DNA from: Neobacillus niacini
Lineage (GTDB): Bacteria > Bacillota > Bacilli > Bacillales > Cytobacillaceae
Assembly: GCF_019749295.1 (NCBI RefSeq)
Contig: NZ_JACWFG010000018.1
Location: forward strand, 113,890-177,889
Reading direction: 5' to 3'
Length of the DNA stretch: 64,000 bases
Below are positions 49,184 through 57,730 of the stretch, piece after piece. The position numbers and the translations under genes are program-made. Position 1 is the stretch's first letter. Each line of letters opens with the position of its first letter. The notes below the pieces were generated by a model. That model worked only from the letters and a program-made list of their open reading frames with translations. It was not told the origin of the DNA and did not search any database.

Positions 49184-49966
49184 ATGGAGAATGCTAAACA
49201 ACCTTATGGTACTGTTCTAATAAAGGCTGCGAGTATTCTAGATGTTCTCTCAGCAAAAAAAGAACCACAATCATTAAATGTGATTGCACAGGAAACAGGC
49301 TTAACAAGTTCAACCGCATTAAAGATTTTAGATACTCTACTTCTAATTGGTTATGTGAAGAAACATCCAGAAACTAAGAAATTCGAGCTGGGAAGTGCCC
49401 TAATAAAATACGCGAACAAGTATCTGGCGAATCTCGATATCTCCAAAATTTCTTATCCCTATTTAAAAGAACTGCAAAATAATTTAGATGAAACGATACA
49501 CTTGGGAGTCTTAGAAGGCGATGAGATATTAACCGTTAACAAGCTGGAAACGAATAAACCTATCGTCTGTCTGAATTCAAGAATTGGCCTATCTAAGCCT
49601 CTTTACTGCTCTGCAATGGGAAAAGCCGTACTTGCTGAAATGACAGAAAGTCAAATAGCAGCTTATTTGAACAAAGTGGAACTAAAAGCAATTACCGAAA
49701 CCACGATTACAGATTCGGAAGCTTTGTTAAAACAGTTAGAGGAAATAAAAAGAAACGGATACGCTGTAGATGACAGTGAAGGTGAAAAAGATGTCTATTG
49801 CCTAGGTGTATCACTAGTAATGAATAACCAAACCTACGGTGCTTTTAGCGTAAGCGTACCGGCCTATCGCATAACACCTCAAGTGAAAAATGAAATCACA
49901 CAAGCAATATTGAAAACAAAAGAAAATATTCTAAGAGAATTACAACAAAATTATGTTTTTATATAA
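49184..49966 (+). CDS. kdgR: IclR-family regulator, probable KdgR
   Basis: A 260-residue regulator with an N-terminal winged helix (SILDVLSAKKEPQSLNVIAQETGLTSSTALKILDTLLLIGYVKK) and a C-terminal IclR effector domain (GLSKPLYCSAMGKAVLAEM; NGYAVDDSEGEKDVYCLG). Its place beside kduI-kduD suggests KdgR, the KDG-responsive repressor of pectin catabolism in other bacteria. GGGAGG lies 7 nt before the chosen ATG. Likely operators include GAAACGTTC in the kdgA promoter spacer. Confidence 0.87.
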   Translation: MENAKQPYGTVLIKAASILDVLSAKKEPQSLNVIAQETGLTSSTALKILDTLLLIGYVKKHPETKKFELGSALIKYANKYLANLDISKISYPYLKELQNNLDETIHLGVLEGDEILTVNKLETNKPIVCLNSRIGLSKPLYCSAMGKAVLAEMTESQIAAYLNKVELKAITETTITDSEALLKQLEEIKRNGYAVDDSEGEKDVYCLGVSLVMNNQTYGAFSVSVPAYRITPQVKNEITQAILKTKENILRELQQNYVFI

Positions 49967-49975
49967 ACATACAAG

Positions 49976-50022
49976 AAAGAATCTATTTTGAAGCAGCTTT
50001 ATTCAAAATAGATTCTTTTTGT
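49976..50022 (+). terminator. Terminator of the IclR gene
   Basis: AGAATCTATTTTGAA pairs perfectly with TTCAAAATAGATTCT and is followed by TTTTGT. Confidence 0.85.
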
Positions 50023-50095
50023 ATGTAATTGCAGATAAGCTCCATCCTGCCCATTTTTTCATATATATAACAAAAAATAAAATGGGGTAGTAGTG

Positions 50096-51853
50096 ATGTC
50101 TAGAAGAAATATGGAACAGGAAAACTGGATTACATACCTGCTTTCCTTATCCAGAATGGTTTATCTTTTTCCGGCAGCAGTGAAAGGTATTGGCGGAAAC
50201 AAGTGGGGGTACATCAATGAAAAGGGTAATTTTATTCTTCCGCCTAAATATGAAATGGCACGTGATTTTCAGGAAAATGGTTTAGCGATTGTTCAATTAA
50301 ATAATCTTACAGGAATCATCAACAGTGACGGATATCTTATTGTGAAACCAAAATATGATACAATCAGTCCTTTTTCAGAAGGGAGGGCAGTCGCTATTGA
50401 TCGTGAGGGGTACAAAGTATTAGATGAAAGTGGAAAAGAAATAACCACAAAAGGATATTTCCACATTGGAGATTTTCATGAGGGCAGAGCATTGGCTGCC
50501 AATCATAACGGGCATGCCGAATATCTATTTGGATATTTGAATAGAAGGGGTAACGAAGTCATTCCTTTATCCTATGAAGGTGCTAGTGACTTCCAAGACG
50601 GTAAAGCACTAGTAAAAGGCAAAGAGAATGGCTATTCGCTGATTGATCTTACAGGAAAGGTATTGAAATCCTACCCTTACACTATTGTAAATTATTATGG
50701 AGAAGGCATGCTGGCATTCAAGGAACAGGAAGAAGCCAACTGGGGTTTCATGGACGAGTCAGGGATGGTGGTCATTGAGCCAAAATATACAGGAGTACAG
50801 CCGTTTATTGATGGTAAAGCGATTGTAACTGTAGAAAACAATAATCATGATTATTATGGTTTAATTGATCGACAAGGGAAGTTCATCATCAAACCGCATT
50901 ATAATAGCTTATTAAATCTTGGCGAAGACATGTTTGTGCTAGGGAAGTCGGTGGATCCTGAAAAGCCATATCTGTTTCCAAAGTATGCAATTGCTGACTC
51001 TAACGGTCAAACTTATACCGGTTTTATCTATAATGGTGTTTCGAGTTTTAAGGAAGGCATCGCTTCAGCCTATAATGACGAAATTACCTTCTTTATCAAC
51101 AAGAGGGGGCAGAGAGTGGATTATCTTCCAAAGGTTAAGGGCAGTGGTTCATTAGCTTTTGAAGCATCCTTAATTAAAGGAGATATTGATCTCCGAATTC
51201 TCTATTTTGATAAAAAAGGCAAGTTAGTATGGAAACAGAATACAATCATTCCTTTAAACAACCATTATTCTGTTATCGAAAACAAATTTAAACCCAATAA
51301 AGATTATTTGGTTTACTACCCACAGTTAAAGGGTGTTGAAAATCAGGAGAGCGTTAATCAGACATTGAAAGACCTTTCCGGAGTAAAGCCAATCCCTCAT
51401 CATACACAACTAGAATCAAGCTACACAGGCGATTTCGACGTAAGCTATTATAAGAATAACCTAGTAGTCCTTGAGATAAATGGATATGATTATCCTTTTG
51501 GTGCAGCTCATGGAATGCCAATAAAAAAATATGCCCATATAGATTTGAAATCGGGCAAATTTTATCAACTAAAAGATTTATTTAAGCCAGAAGCAGATTA
51601 TGTAGAGGTGATAAGTAAGATTGTTGGAGAACAAATCAAAAATGATAATCAATATTCCTATGTCTTCCCTGATACGTATAAAGGGATAAAAGCAGACCAG
51701 CCATACTTTATTAGTGATGGGGCAGTGAATGTTTATTTTGAACCATACGAGATTGCCCCTTATGCTGCAGGTTTCCCAACGTTTACGATTCCGTTTCAAG
51801 AAATAAGCAGCATCATTAATTACGCTGGAGACTTTTGGCGTTCCTTTCATTAA
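50096..51853 (+). CDS. WG-repeat protein with C-terminal DUF3298/DUF4163-like domain
   Basis: A 585-residue protein. Residues 30-350 hold at least seven WG-type repeats, each with a Gly-Tyr/Phe-Ile-x-x-x-Gly core and Tyr-Asp/Glu tail (KWGYINEKGNFILPPKYE; WGFMDESGMVVIEPKYT; YGLIDRQGKFIIKPHY). The C-terminal 200 residues have AAHGMPIKKYAHIDLKSGKFYQLKDLF and VNVYFEPYEIAPYAAGFPTFTIPF, typical of DUF3298/RsiV-like extracytoplasmic domains. There is no clear signal peptide, only a weak hydrophobic stretch near residues 14-26. ATGGGGT precedes the ATG. Function unknown. Confidence 0.82.
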   Translation: MSRRNMEQENWITYLLSLSRMVYLFPAAVKGIGGNKWGYINEKGNFILPPKYEMARDFQENGLAIVQLNNLTGIINSDGYLIVKPKYDTISPFSEGRAVAIDREGYKVLDESGKEITTKGYFHIGDFHEGRALAANHNGHAEYLFGYLNRRGNEVIPLSYEGASDFQDGKALVKGKENGYSLIDLTGKVLKSYPYTIVNYYGEGMLAFKEQEEANWGFMDESGMVVIEPKYTGVQPFIDGKAIVTVENNNHDYYGLIDRQGKFIIKPHYNSLLNLGEDMFVLGKSVDPEKPYLFPKYAIADSNGQTYTGFIYNGVSSFKEGIASAYNDEITFFINKRGQRVDYLPKVKGSGSLAFEASLIKGDIDLRILYFDKKGKLVWKQNTIIPLNNHYSVIENKFKPNKDYLVYYPQLKGVENQESVNQTLKDLSGVKPIPHHTQLESSYTGDFDVSYYKNNLVVLEINGYDYPFGAAHGMPIKKYAHIDLKSGKFYQLKDLFKPEADYVEVISKIVGEQIKNDNQYSYVFPDTYKGIKADQPYFISDGAVNVYFEPYEIAPYAAGFPTFTIPFQEISSIINYAGDFWRSFH

Positions 51854-51924
51854 TTGACAACACCGCCGGTAGCAATATATTTTAAATATAGACGAATAAA
51901 ATGCTGCCCTGGGGAGTGGGATAA

Positions 51925-52548
51925 ATGAAAATAATTGATATTTCTAGAAGGCTAGAAAATGGAATGCCGGTTTGGCCGGGAGATACATCCTTTAAATATG
52001 AAGTGTCTTGGTCAAAAGCCGAAAGTGGTTCTGTGAATGTAGGGAGCCTTTCAATGAGTACGCATACAGGAACGCATGTGGATGCGCCTTTTCATTTTGA
52101 TGACAATGGAAAAAGAATCATTGAATTGGACCTCGATTTGTACATTGGTCCAGTCAGGGTGCTTGATATGTCAGAGAAGGATAGTATCGGAGCTAAGGAT
52201 TTGAGTGATATCAATTTGGAAGGATTCAAAAGAGTAATATTTAAAACTTCGTCTTGGAAGAACACAAATGAATTTCCAGAGAGCATCCCTTATATAGAAG
52301 CAGATTTAGGACCATTTTTAGCAGAAAAGGGGATTAAGCTCATTGGAGTAGATGTTCCATCTGTCGATCCTATAGACAGCAAGGACCTTCATGCTCACCA
52401 TAGTTTAAATAAAAATGGAATCCATATCCTTGAATCAGTCCTTTTAGATAAAGTTGAACCTGGTGATTATGAGTTAATTGCCTTACCTCTTGCCTTGGCC
52501 CAAGGAGATGGGAGTCCGGTAAGAGCAGTGTTACGTTCACTTTCATAA
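51925..52548 (+). CDS. Cyclase family / kynurenine formamidase-like hydrolase
   Basis: A 207-residue metal-dependent hydrolase. The signature is HTGTHVDAPFHF (HxGTHxDxPxH), preceded by MPVWPGD. C-terminal LIGVDVPSVDP and LPLALAQGDGSPVRAVL complete the KynB/cyclase pattern. The family hydrolyses N-formylkynurenine or related amides and esters. No kynurenine pathway genes lie nearby, so the true substrate is open. TGGGGAGTGGGA precedes the ATG. Confidence 0.88.
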   Translation: MKIIDISRRLENGMPVWPGDTSFKYEVSWSKAESGSVNVGSLSMSTHTGTHVDAPFHFDDNGKRIIELDLDLYIGPVRVLDMSEKDSIGAKDLSDINLEGFKRVIFKTSSWKNTNEFPESIPYIEADLGPFLAEKGIKLIGVDVPSVDPIDSKDLHAHHSLNKNGIHILESVLLDKVEPGDYELIALPLALAQGDGSPVRAVLRSLS

Positions 52549-52588
52549 AAGAAGCAGCGGGAATCAATATCCGCTGCTTCTTTTATGA
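52547..52588. terminator. Bidirectional terminator
   Basis: AAAAGAAGCAGCGG pairs perfectly with CCGCTGCTTCTTTT between the convergent cyclase and CopD genes. Confidence 0.85.
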
Positions 52589-53674
52589 AATACTTAACAT
52601 AAATCCTATATAGCCAGAAATGATAAACAATAGACTCATAAGGAATGCCAGAACTTTTGAAGCTTTCTTTAAAAAAATTACAATGACTAATGCCAGGAAA
52701 AAGATAGCTATTAGAAATAGGATGATTGAACCAACCCCAGGGGAGAAGGTAAGCGGAAAGTTTATTTGACTAGGATGAAAAAAGGAAAACAGCTTAGAAG
52801 CACCTTCTGCCCTAATCATTGAACTCAATTCATGCGGCGGTGAAGCTTGTCCAAGTGCGCCAGTAATAGAAAAAACAATTAATACAATCACGCTCTCAAG
52901 CTTCGCCCATGGAAGCGGATTGTATGATGGATCCTTTTGAAGCCTTTTCCGAATCAAAAAGCTATTGATAAAGGCGAAAGCCAGTAATGGAAGTATGGCG
53001 ATATGTTTGATTAATAATGTCTGCCCATAGGGAATAGCCGTTACACTAACATAATCGGTCAGTTCCATGTGAAAAGTCATCAACGATATACCTGTTAAGG
53101 TAGTAATGACTAAACATAAAATAGCAACAGGTGAAAACCATTTTAAGAATTTCAGCCAATGATCATGGTTCTGTGAAAACCAACTGACTACCATCAAGAT
53201 TCCAACCCATGTTGTGATCGCTAAAAAGTGGGCAGTATGAATGAAAAAGCCTGCTAATTTAGATAACGATGCTGCATGGCTGGACCAGCCAAGTGAAGCA
53301 ATTAAGATTAGTGTAAAGATGAGACCAGTCAAAGAGAATAAAGGTTTTTGTTCAAGTTTAATTGGAATAAGATAGATGAACAGGATCAACGAAATAACTA
53401 CCGTACTAATCCAAGTCTTGCCTACCTCGAAATTCGTTAATACAGATTTAAAAGTATAGCCTAAGCCTAAGTCCTCATATAAATATAAAACAATTTTTAA
53501 TACCGGTAAAAATGAAAACAGTGCAATACCCAATGCTGCGCATAGCAGCAGCACTTTAGGAATCCTTATTTCCGGTCGTACCGTTTCGGGGATAAGACTA
53601 AGAATAAAGCTTCCTACTAATAATGAAAAACAACTATAAAGTAATGCTTCACTTACGATACCTGCAATAAACAT
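52583..53674 (-). CDS. copD: CopD-family copper uptake/resistance membrane protein
   Basis: A 363-residue membrane protein with eight or nine spans. The central segment GWSSHAASLSKLAGFFIHTAHFLAITTWVGILM and QTLLIKHIAILPLLAFAF contain His residues typical of CopD. In B. subtilis the related YcnJ joins CopC and CopD; here CopD is alone and the ATG directly follows the TAA of a small secreted protein. It probably moves copper across the membrane. Confidence 0.83.
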   Translation of the reverse strand: MFIAGIVSEALLYSCFSLLVGSFILSLIPETVRPEIRIPKVLLLCAALGIALFSFLPVLKIVLYLYEDLGLGYTFKSVLTNFEVGKTWISTVVISLILFIYLIPIKLEQKPLFSLTGLIFTLILIASLGWSSHAASLSKLAGFFIHTAHFLAITTWVGILMVVSWFSQNHDHWLKFLKWFSPVAILCLVITTLTGISLMTFHMELTDYVSVTAIPYGQTLLIKHIAILPLLAFAFINSFLIRKRLQKDPSYNPLPWAKLESVIVLIVFSITGALGQASPPHELSSMIRAEGASKLFSFFHPSQINFPLTFSPGVGSIILFLIAIFFLALVIVIFLKKASKVLAFLMSLLFIISGYIGFMLSIS

Positions 53675-53977
53675 TTAGATATGTTTCCTCCTAAAAATCA
53701 ACCAATAGCTTCCAAAGCCGAATATGATAATCAAACCTATTATAGCAGGAAGTACATATTTCATCACGGAAGGTTCATTAGAAGTAATTTCATTTGTTAT
53801 GGTGACCTGTTCTTTCATCACCGTTTCAGTATCTGCAGAGGCAGTTTGTATTTCAGTAGTTTCCTCAGTTTGGGCAGGTGATGCTTTACTTTTTTCCAAA
53901 TGGGATTGTGCCAAGACATTCGCTCCAAATAAAAAGAACAATAACAATGAAAATAGAGTAATTTTATTTAACATCAT
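53675..53977 (-). CDS. Small secreted protein with C-terminal membrane anchor, CopD partner
   Basis: A 100-residue protein. A signal peptide (residues 1-23) ends LFGANVLAQS, an acidic Thr/Glu-rich linker follows, and a C-terminal span (YVLPAIIGLIIIFGFGSYWLIF) ends RRKHI. The layout resembles the stalk and anchor of YcnI/CopC-type proteins, but the copper-binding domain is absent. GGAG is 6 nt before the ATG at 53977. The stop touches the CopD start, so it is coupled to copD. Confidence 0.65.
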   Translation of the reverse strand: MMLNKITLFSLLLFFLFGANVLAQSHLEKSKASPAQTEETTEIQTASADTETVMKEQVTITNEITSNEPSVMKYVLPAIIGLIIIFGFGSYWLIFRRKHI

Positions 53978-54101
53978 TTTCAACTCCGATATATTGTTAT
54001 CTTACTGTTCTTCATTCTACCACCAATCCCAGAACGTTATATCCCTTTAAAGATATTGTTCACAATACGTTCATTTATTAATGATAAAAACATAGTTGAC
54101 C

Positions 54102-54115
54102 TTGATATAAATCAA
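54102..54115 (+). promoter_or_regulatory. FNR box upstream of the DUF2249 gene
   Basis: TTGATATAAATCAA is a perfect TTGATN4ATCAA site. A TACACT -10 box at 54138-54143 predicts a start near 54150, placing the box centre at about -41.5, the class II position. Confidence 0.8.
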
Positions 54116-54178
54116 TACTCTAGATACAAATGGGTGCTACACTTGGAAGTAATCATACTTATTAGGAGATGAAATAGG

Positions 54179-54433
54179 ATGAGCACCTTCCAAATAGAAA
54201 ATCAAAGAGCAGTCATAGATATTCGCGAGAGAGTCCTAAAGGGTGAACATCCACGACGGGAAATTATCAATTTTGTAAAATCAGCACCTGTGGGTACCAT
54301 ATTTGAAATTCATTTACCACATCGTGGTGAACCACTCATTGCGACCTTTCAGTCCTTGGGGATGAATGCGATTGTAAATGAAATTGAACCTGGACACTTT
54401 CGCCTCATGGCAATAAAATTAAATGAAGTTTAA
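54179..54433 (+). CDS. DUF2249 family protein
   Basis: An 84-residue protein beginning MSTFQIENQRAVIDIRERVL and ending RLMAIKLNEV, with HPRREIINFVKSAPVGTIFEIHLPHRGEPLIA. It fits DUF2249, a small TusA-like fold often found near nitric-oxide and anaerobic metabolism genes. AGGAGATGAAATAGG precedes the ATG. It converges on the FNR gene, with a 4-bp overlap of stops, and has a perfect FNR box in activator position. Confidence 0.75.
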   Translation: MSTFQIENQRAVIDIRERVLKGEHPRREIINFVKSAPVGTIFEIHLPHRGEPLIATFQSLGMNAIVNEIEPGHFRLMAIKLNEV

Positions 54434-55137
54434 CCTAACTCAGCTATTCCTTTCAGTTGGTCCAACTCTAGAATCTGAATCACCCTTTGACCTTCCATAT
54501 GAATAATATGCTTGGACATAAAAGTCAAAAGCTTCCTGCTTACAGATTCCGGGGTTGTTCCAATAAAGCTGGCTAAATCCTTCTTCGTGATGGGCAGCGT
54601 AAAAGGCTCATTCTTTATTTTTAATTTTTCGTGAAAAAGAAGAAGTGCCTTTGCAAGTCTTTGTTCTACTTCCATTAAACTAAGATTCCCCACGGATTCA
54701 TCCGCTTCATATAGACGATCGTTCATAGCTACTAAAAAGCGGAACGCCATATCGGAGTTACCCTCCATCACTTTTAAAAAGTCCTTTTTCTCGATTGAAC
54801 ATATCTCTGTTTGTTGGAGAGTTTCCGCATTGATATAATGTTTCTCATCTCTTAATAGTGAAAAAAGCCCAAAGAAATCCCCTGGAAACAAAAGCCGTAC
54901 AATTTGTTCTTTGCCGTCAGCTGACGTTTTTGTCAGTTTAACCAGCCCATCTTTAATGACAAATAACGTACTAGAACGTTCACCTTCGCGAAAAATATAT
55001 TCTCCCTTCTGTGCCATTCTGCTGTGCGTTACCTTTCGTAATTGCTTAATATCTTCCTCATTTAGTCCTTTAAAAACAGGAACAGTCGTGAGGCAGGATG
55101 ATTCATGAGAGCAATGATCACAACACACGTAAACCAC
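54430..55137 (-). CDS. fnr: FNR-type oxygen-sensing transcription regulator (Crp/Fnr family)
   Basis: A 235-residue regulator. N-terminal Cys6, Cys9 and Cys15 (CDHCSHESSC) reproduce the C-x2-C-x5-C spacing of E. coli FNR. Cys113 in EICSIEKKDF aligns with FNR Cys122, so all four 4Fe-4S ligands are present. The cyclic-nucleotide-like barrel is intact. The recognition helix TTPESVSRKL keeps Glu197, Ser200 and Arg201, the residues that read TTGAT..ATCAA. B. subtilis Fnr instead has a C-terminal cluster, so this is the other architecture. The start is a GTG at 55137 or, with better spacing to AAGGA, a GTG at 55128. It is flanked by two perfect FNR boxes. Confidence 0.88.
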   Translation of the reverse strand: MVYVCCDHCSHESSCLTTVPVFKGLNEEDIKQLRKVTHSRMAQKGEYIFREGERSSTLFVIKDGLVKLTKTSADGKEQIVRLLFPGDFFGLFSLLRDEKHYINAETLQQTEICSIEKKDFLKVMEGNSDMAFRFLVAMNDRLYEADESVGNLSLMEVEQRLAKALLLFHEKLKIKNEPFTLPITKKDLASFIGTTPESVSRKLLTFMSKHIIHMEGQRVIQILELDQLKGIAELG

Positions 55138-55204
55138 TTCCTTAAAGTATTCTATACTCTAGTTTATCTTTCTTAAAAAGACTTTGAAGTGATTCATATC
55201 AACC

Positions 55205-55218
55205 TTGATGTAAATCAA
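55205..55218 (+). promoter_or_regulatory. FNR box upstream of the HMA protein gene
   Basis: TTGATGTAAATCAA is a perfect TTGATN4ATCAA site. TATAAG at 55239-55244 predicts a start near 55251, so the centre is near -40. It also lies about 70 bp upstream of the divergent FNR gene and could affect it. Confidence 0.8.
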
Positions 55219-55281
55219 GGTATTATGATCGAAAATCTTATAAGCTTAATCTAGAAGCCATGATTGAGAGGGGATATTAAA

Positions 55282-55491
55282 ATGAGTATGATTCAGTTGT
55301 CTTTAAATGATGTTGCCTGCTCAGGGTGTATTGGTAAAATTAAGAGAAAAATAAAAAGATATAACGGCATTGAAAAGGTAAAAATCATATCTGGCAGCGG
55401 TAAAATTGAAGTTAACTATAATGAAGCTATTATTGAATCTGAGGAAATACATTCAACCATTCATAGATTAGCAAATAGAACATTTGATTAA
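55282..55491 (+). CDS. Heavy-metal-associated (HMA) domain protein
   Basis: A 69-residue HMA-fold protein: MSMIQLSLNDVACSGCIGKI with a CSGC metal motif, then IRK-type helix and VKIISGSGKIEVNYNEAIIE. It resembles copper chaperones but has CSGC rather than the usual MxCxxC. GAGAGGGG lies 8 nt before the ATG. An FNR box upstream suggests use when oxygen is low. The MBL-fold gene follows 50 bp downstream. Confidence 0.82.
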   Translation: MSMIQLSLNDVACSGCIGKIKRKIKRYNGIEKVKIISGSGKIEVNYNEAIIESEEIHSTIHRLANRTFD

Positions 55492-55541
55492 TATATTCTT
55501 CCTCCTTGTTAAATAATAAACAAAAACAGGGGGGATTTATT

Positions 55542-56381
55542 TTGGAGCAAAATCAGGATAGTAAGTTTGAAGGTTCAATCCTTCCAATGACCTCCATTGG
55601 GAGCGGCATGGGTTTGGCTGTTGTACCAGATGTGTTTTGTTATACCAATCAAATTGTCAATCTTGCATTAGTGGGGAATGACAAGGAATTTGTGATCGTC
55701 GATGCAGGTATGCCTAAGAGTGCTGATGAAATTATCTCGTTGATAGCAGAACATTACGGTGAAGATGCCAGGCCAAGTGCTATCATTTTGACACATGGTC
55801 ATTTTGATCATGTAGGTTCATTAGTGGGACTTTTAGAAAAGTGGCGGGTACCTGTTTATGCGCATGAACTGGAGATTCCTTATTTAACCGGAAAAAAAGA
55901 TTATCCCCCAGGGGATCCAAGTGTAGATTCAGGAATGGTGGCAAAGATGTCTCCGATGTTCCCAAACCATGGAATTAACATTGGGGATCAAGTGGAGGCC
56001 TTTCCACAAGACGGCACCATTCCACATATGCCCGGCTGGAATTGGGTTCATACTCCGGGGCATACACCAGGACACGTATCCTTATTTCGTGAGCAGGATC
56101 GTACTTTAATTGCCGGTGATGCATTCGTCACAGTTAAACAAGAGTCACTTTATAAGGTATTAACGCAAGCACAAGAAATAAGCGGGCCTCCGAGATATTA
56201 CACAACAGATTGGGAGGCAGCCTATGAATCCGTTAAAAAGCTGGAGGCGTTAAAACCAGAGGCAGCAGTAACTGGGCATGGAATTCCAATGACAGGTGAA
56301 GACTTAAGAGAGAACCTGCGTTATTTAACCGCAAATTTTAAAGAAATGGCCATTCCAAAAAATAGCCGGTATACGAATTAA
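55542..56381 (+). CDS. MBL-fold metallo-hydrolase
   Basis: A 279-residue metallo-beta-lactamase-fold enzyme. The metal motif is ILTHGHFDHVG, followed by HTPGHTPGHVSLF (His), DRTLIAGDAFVT (Asp) and AAVTGHGIPMTG (His). It should hydrolyse a thioester, lactone or related bond; the substrate is unknown. I start at TTG (55542) with AGGGGGGATTTATT upstream; an upstream in-frame TTG at 55506 has no site. It may share the FNR-controlled transcript of the HMA gene. A terminator follows. Confidence 0.87.
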   Translation: MEQNQDSKFEGSILPMTSIGSGMGLAVVPDVFCYTNQIVNLALVGNDKEFVIVDAGMPKSADEIISLIAEHYGEDARPSAIILTHGHFDHVGSLVGLLEKWRVPVYAHELEIPYLTGKKDYPPGDPSVDSGMVAKMSPMFPNHGINIGDQVEAFPQDGTIPHMPGWNWVHTPGHTPGHVSLFREQDRTLIAGDAFVTVKQESLYKVLTQAQEISGPPRYYTTDWEAAYESVKKLEALKPEAAVTGHGIPMTGEDLRENLRYLTANFKEMAIPKNSRYTN

Positions 56382-56385
56382 GGAT

Positions 56386-56420
56386 AAAGCCCATTCCGCG
56401 CTAAGGAATGGGTTTTTTGT
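56386..56420 (+). terminator. Terminator of the MBL-fold gene
   Basis: AAAGCCCATTCC pairs with GGAATGGGTTTT around GCGCTAA, continuing into TTT. Confidence 0.85.
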
Positions 56421-56502
56421 GGACACAATTTGCTAATTAGGTTAGTATCAGAGGCATGTATGGATATAATATGTAGAAATGAGAATTAAAAAGGAGTCAA
56501 AT

Positions 56503-57639
56503 ATGATAAATAACTTAAGCCCTTTTTTGCAGGAAAACTGGGAAAAGTCAGGATTTCATCAGCCTACTTCCATTCAGGAAACAGCCATCCCTCTGATTCT
56601 TGATGGAAAAGATTTAATTGCTGAGTCACCAACTGGTACAGGCAAGACACTTGCTTATTTACTGCCATTATTAAATAAAATTGAACCTCAATCACAATCA
56701 CTGCAAGCTGTAGTATTAGCATCATCACAAGAATTAGTTATGCAGGTTTATCAAGAATTTCAAAAGTGGTCAGAAGGCAGCGGGATTAGAGGTACCTCTA
56801 TTATTGGCGGGGCGAACGTAAAGCGTCAGCTTGAAAAGTTAAAAAAGCGTCCTCATGTTATTTTTGCTACACCAGGGCGATTATTTGAATTAATCAAACA
56901 GAAAAAAGTAAAAATGCATGAAGTGAAGCTGGTCGTTTTGGACGAAGGAGACCAACTGCTGATTCCCGAGCATTTTAACACCGTGCAAAGTATTGTTAAA
57001 TCCACGTTAGGGGATCGCCAAGTTGTTTTATTTTCTGCTACCATGAAAGCAGGCACGGAGAAAATGGCGAAGGAAATGACGAAGGAACCAGAAGTCATTC
57101 GTATTGAAAAGGATGAGCTTGCTTCATCTGGCGAAGTGGAACATATTTATTTTGTTGCGGAACCAAGGGATAAGATTAAACTGCTTGAAAAGATTGTCCG
57201 CTTGGAAAATATTAAAGCCCTGGCATTTATAAATGATATAGGCGAAATTGAAGTGTTCAAAGAAAAATTCCATTTTAAAGAGCTGTCAGCAGGAATTTTA
57301 CATAGTGATATGAAGAAATTAGAACGGCAGGCAGAGCTTAAGGCGTTCCGTGATGGCAAGACGAAAATGCTGATTGCGACAGATGTAGCAGCACGTGGGT
57401 TGGATATCCAGGGAATAACACATGTAGTCCATGTGGATTTTCCAAAGGATATTGCCCAGTATGTTCACAGGGCTGGAAGAACCGGAAGAATGGGAGCTGA
57501 TGGAATCGTGATTTCCTTAGTAACCGACCGGGAAGAAAGAGAATTAAAAACATATTGCCAAGAGTTAAATATAACGCCTCAAAAGAGAATATTTTTTAAA
57601 GGGCTAATTGCTGAACCGGAACAAAAGGCACGCCGCTAA
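56503..57639 (+). CDS. yfmL: DEAD-box RNA helicase YfmL
   Basis: A 378-residue helicase. Q motif is PTSIQETAIP, motif I SPTGTGKT, motif II DEGDQL, motif III SAT, motif V TDVAARGLD and motif VI HRAGRTGR. It resembles B. subtilis YfmL, which acts in 50S ribosome assembly. Motif II reads DEGD, with Gly in place of Ala. AAAAGGAG lies 6 nt before the chosen ATG. Confidence 0.9.
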   Translation: MINNLSPFLQENWEKSGFHQPTSIQETAIPLILDGKDLIAESPTGTGKTLAYLLPLLNKIEPQSQSLQAVVLASSQELVMQVYQEFQKWSEGSGIRGTSIIGGANVKRQLEKLKKRPHVIFATPGRLFELIKQKKVKMHEVKLVVLDEGDQLLIPEHFNTVQSIVKSTLGDRQVVLFSATMKAGTEKMAKEMTKEPEVIRIEKDELASSGEVEHIYFVAEPRDKIKLLEKIVRLENIKALAFINDIGEIEVFKEKFHFKELSAGILHSDMKKLERQAELKAFRDGKTKMLIATDVAARGLDIQGITHVVHVDFPKDIAQYVHRAGRTGRMGADGIVISLVTDREERELKTYCQELNITPQKRIFFKGLIAEPEQKARR

Positions 57640-57644
57640 TTATA

Positions 57645-57676
57645 GGACAGTGGGGATTTATCCACTGTCTTTTTGG
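57645..57676 (+). terminator. Terminator of yfmL
   Basis: GGACAGTGG pairs with CCACTGTCT across GGATTTAT and is followed by TTTTGG. Confidence 0.8.
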
Positions 57677-57730
57677 ATAGAAGGAATTCACCGACTTTTA
57701 TAGAATTTTAAGAGCTAGGGAGGGAAATGC

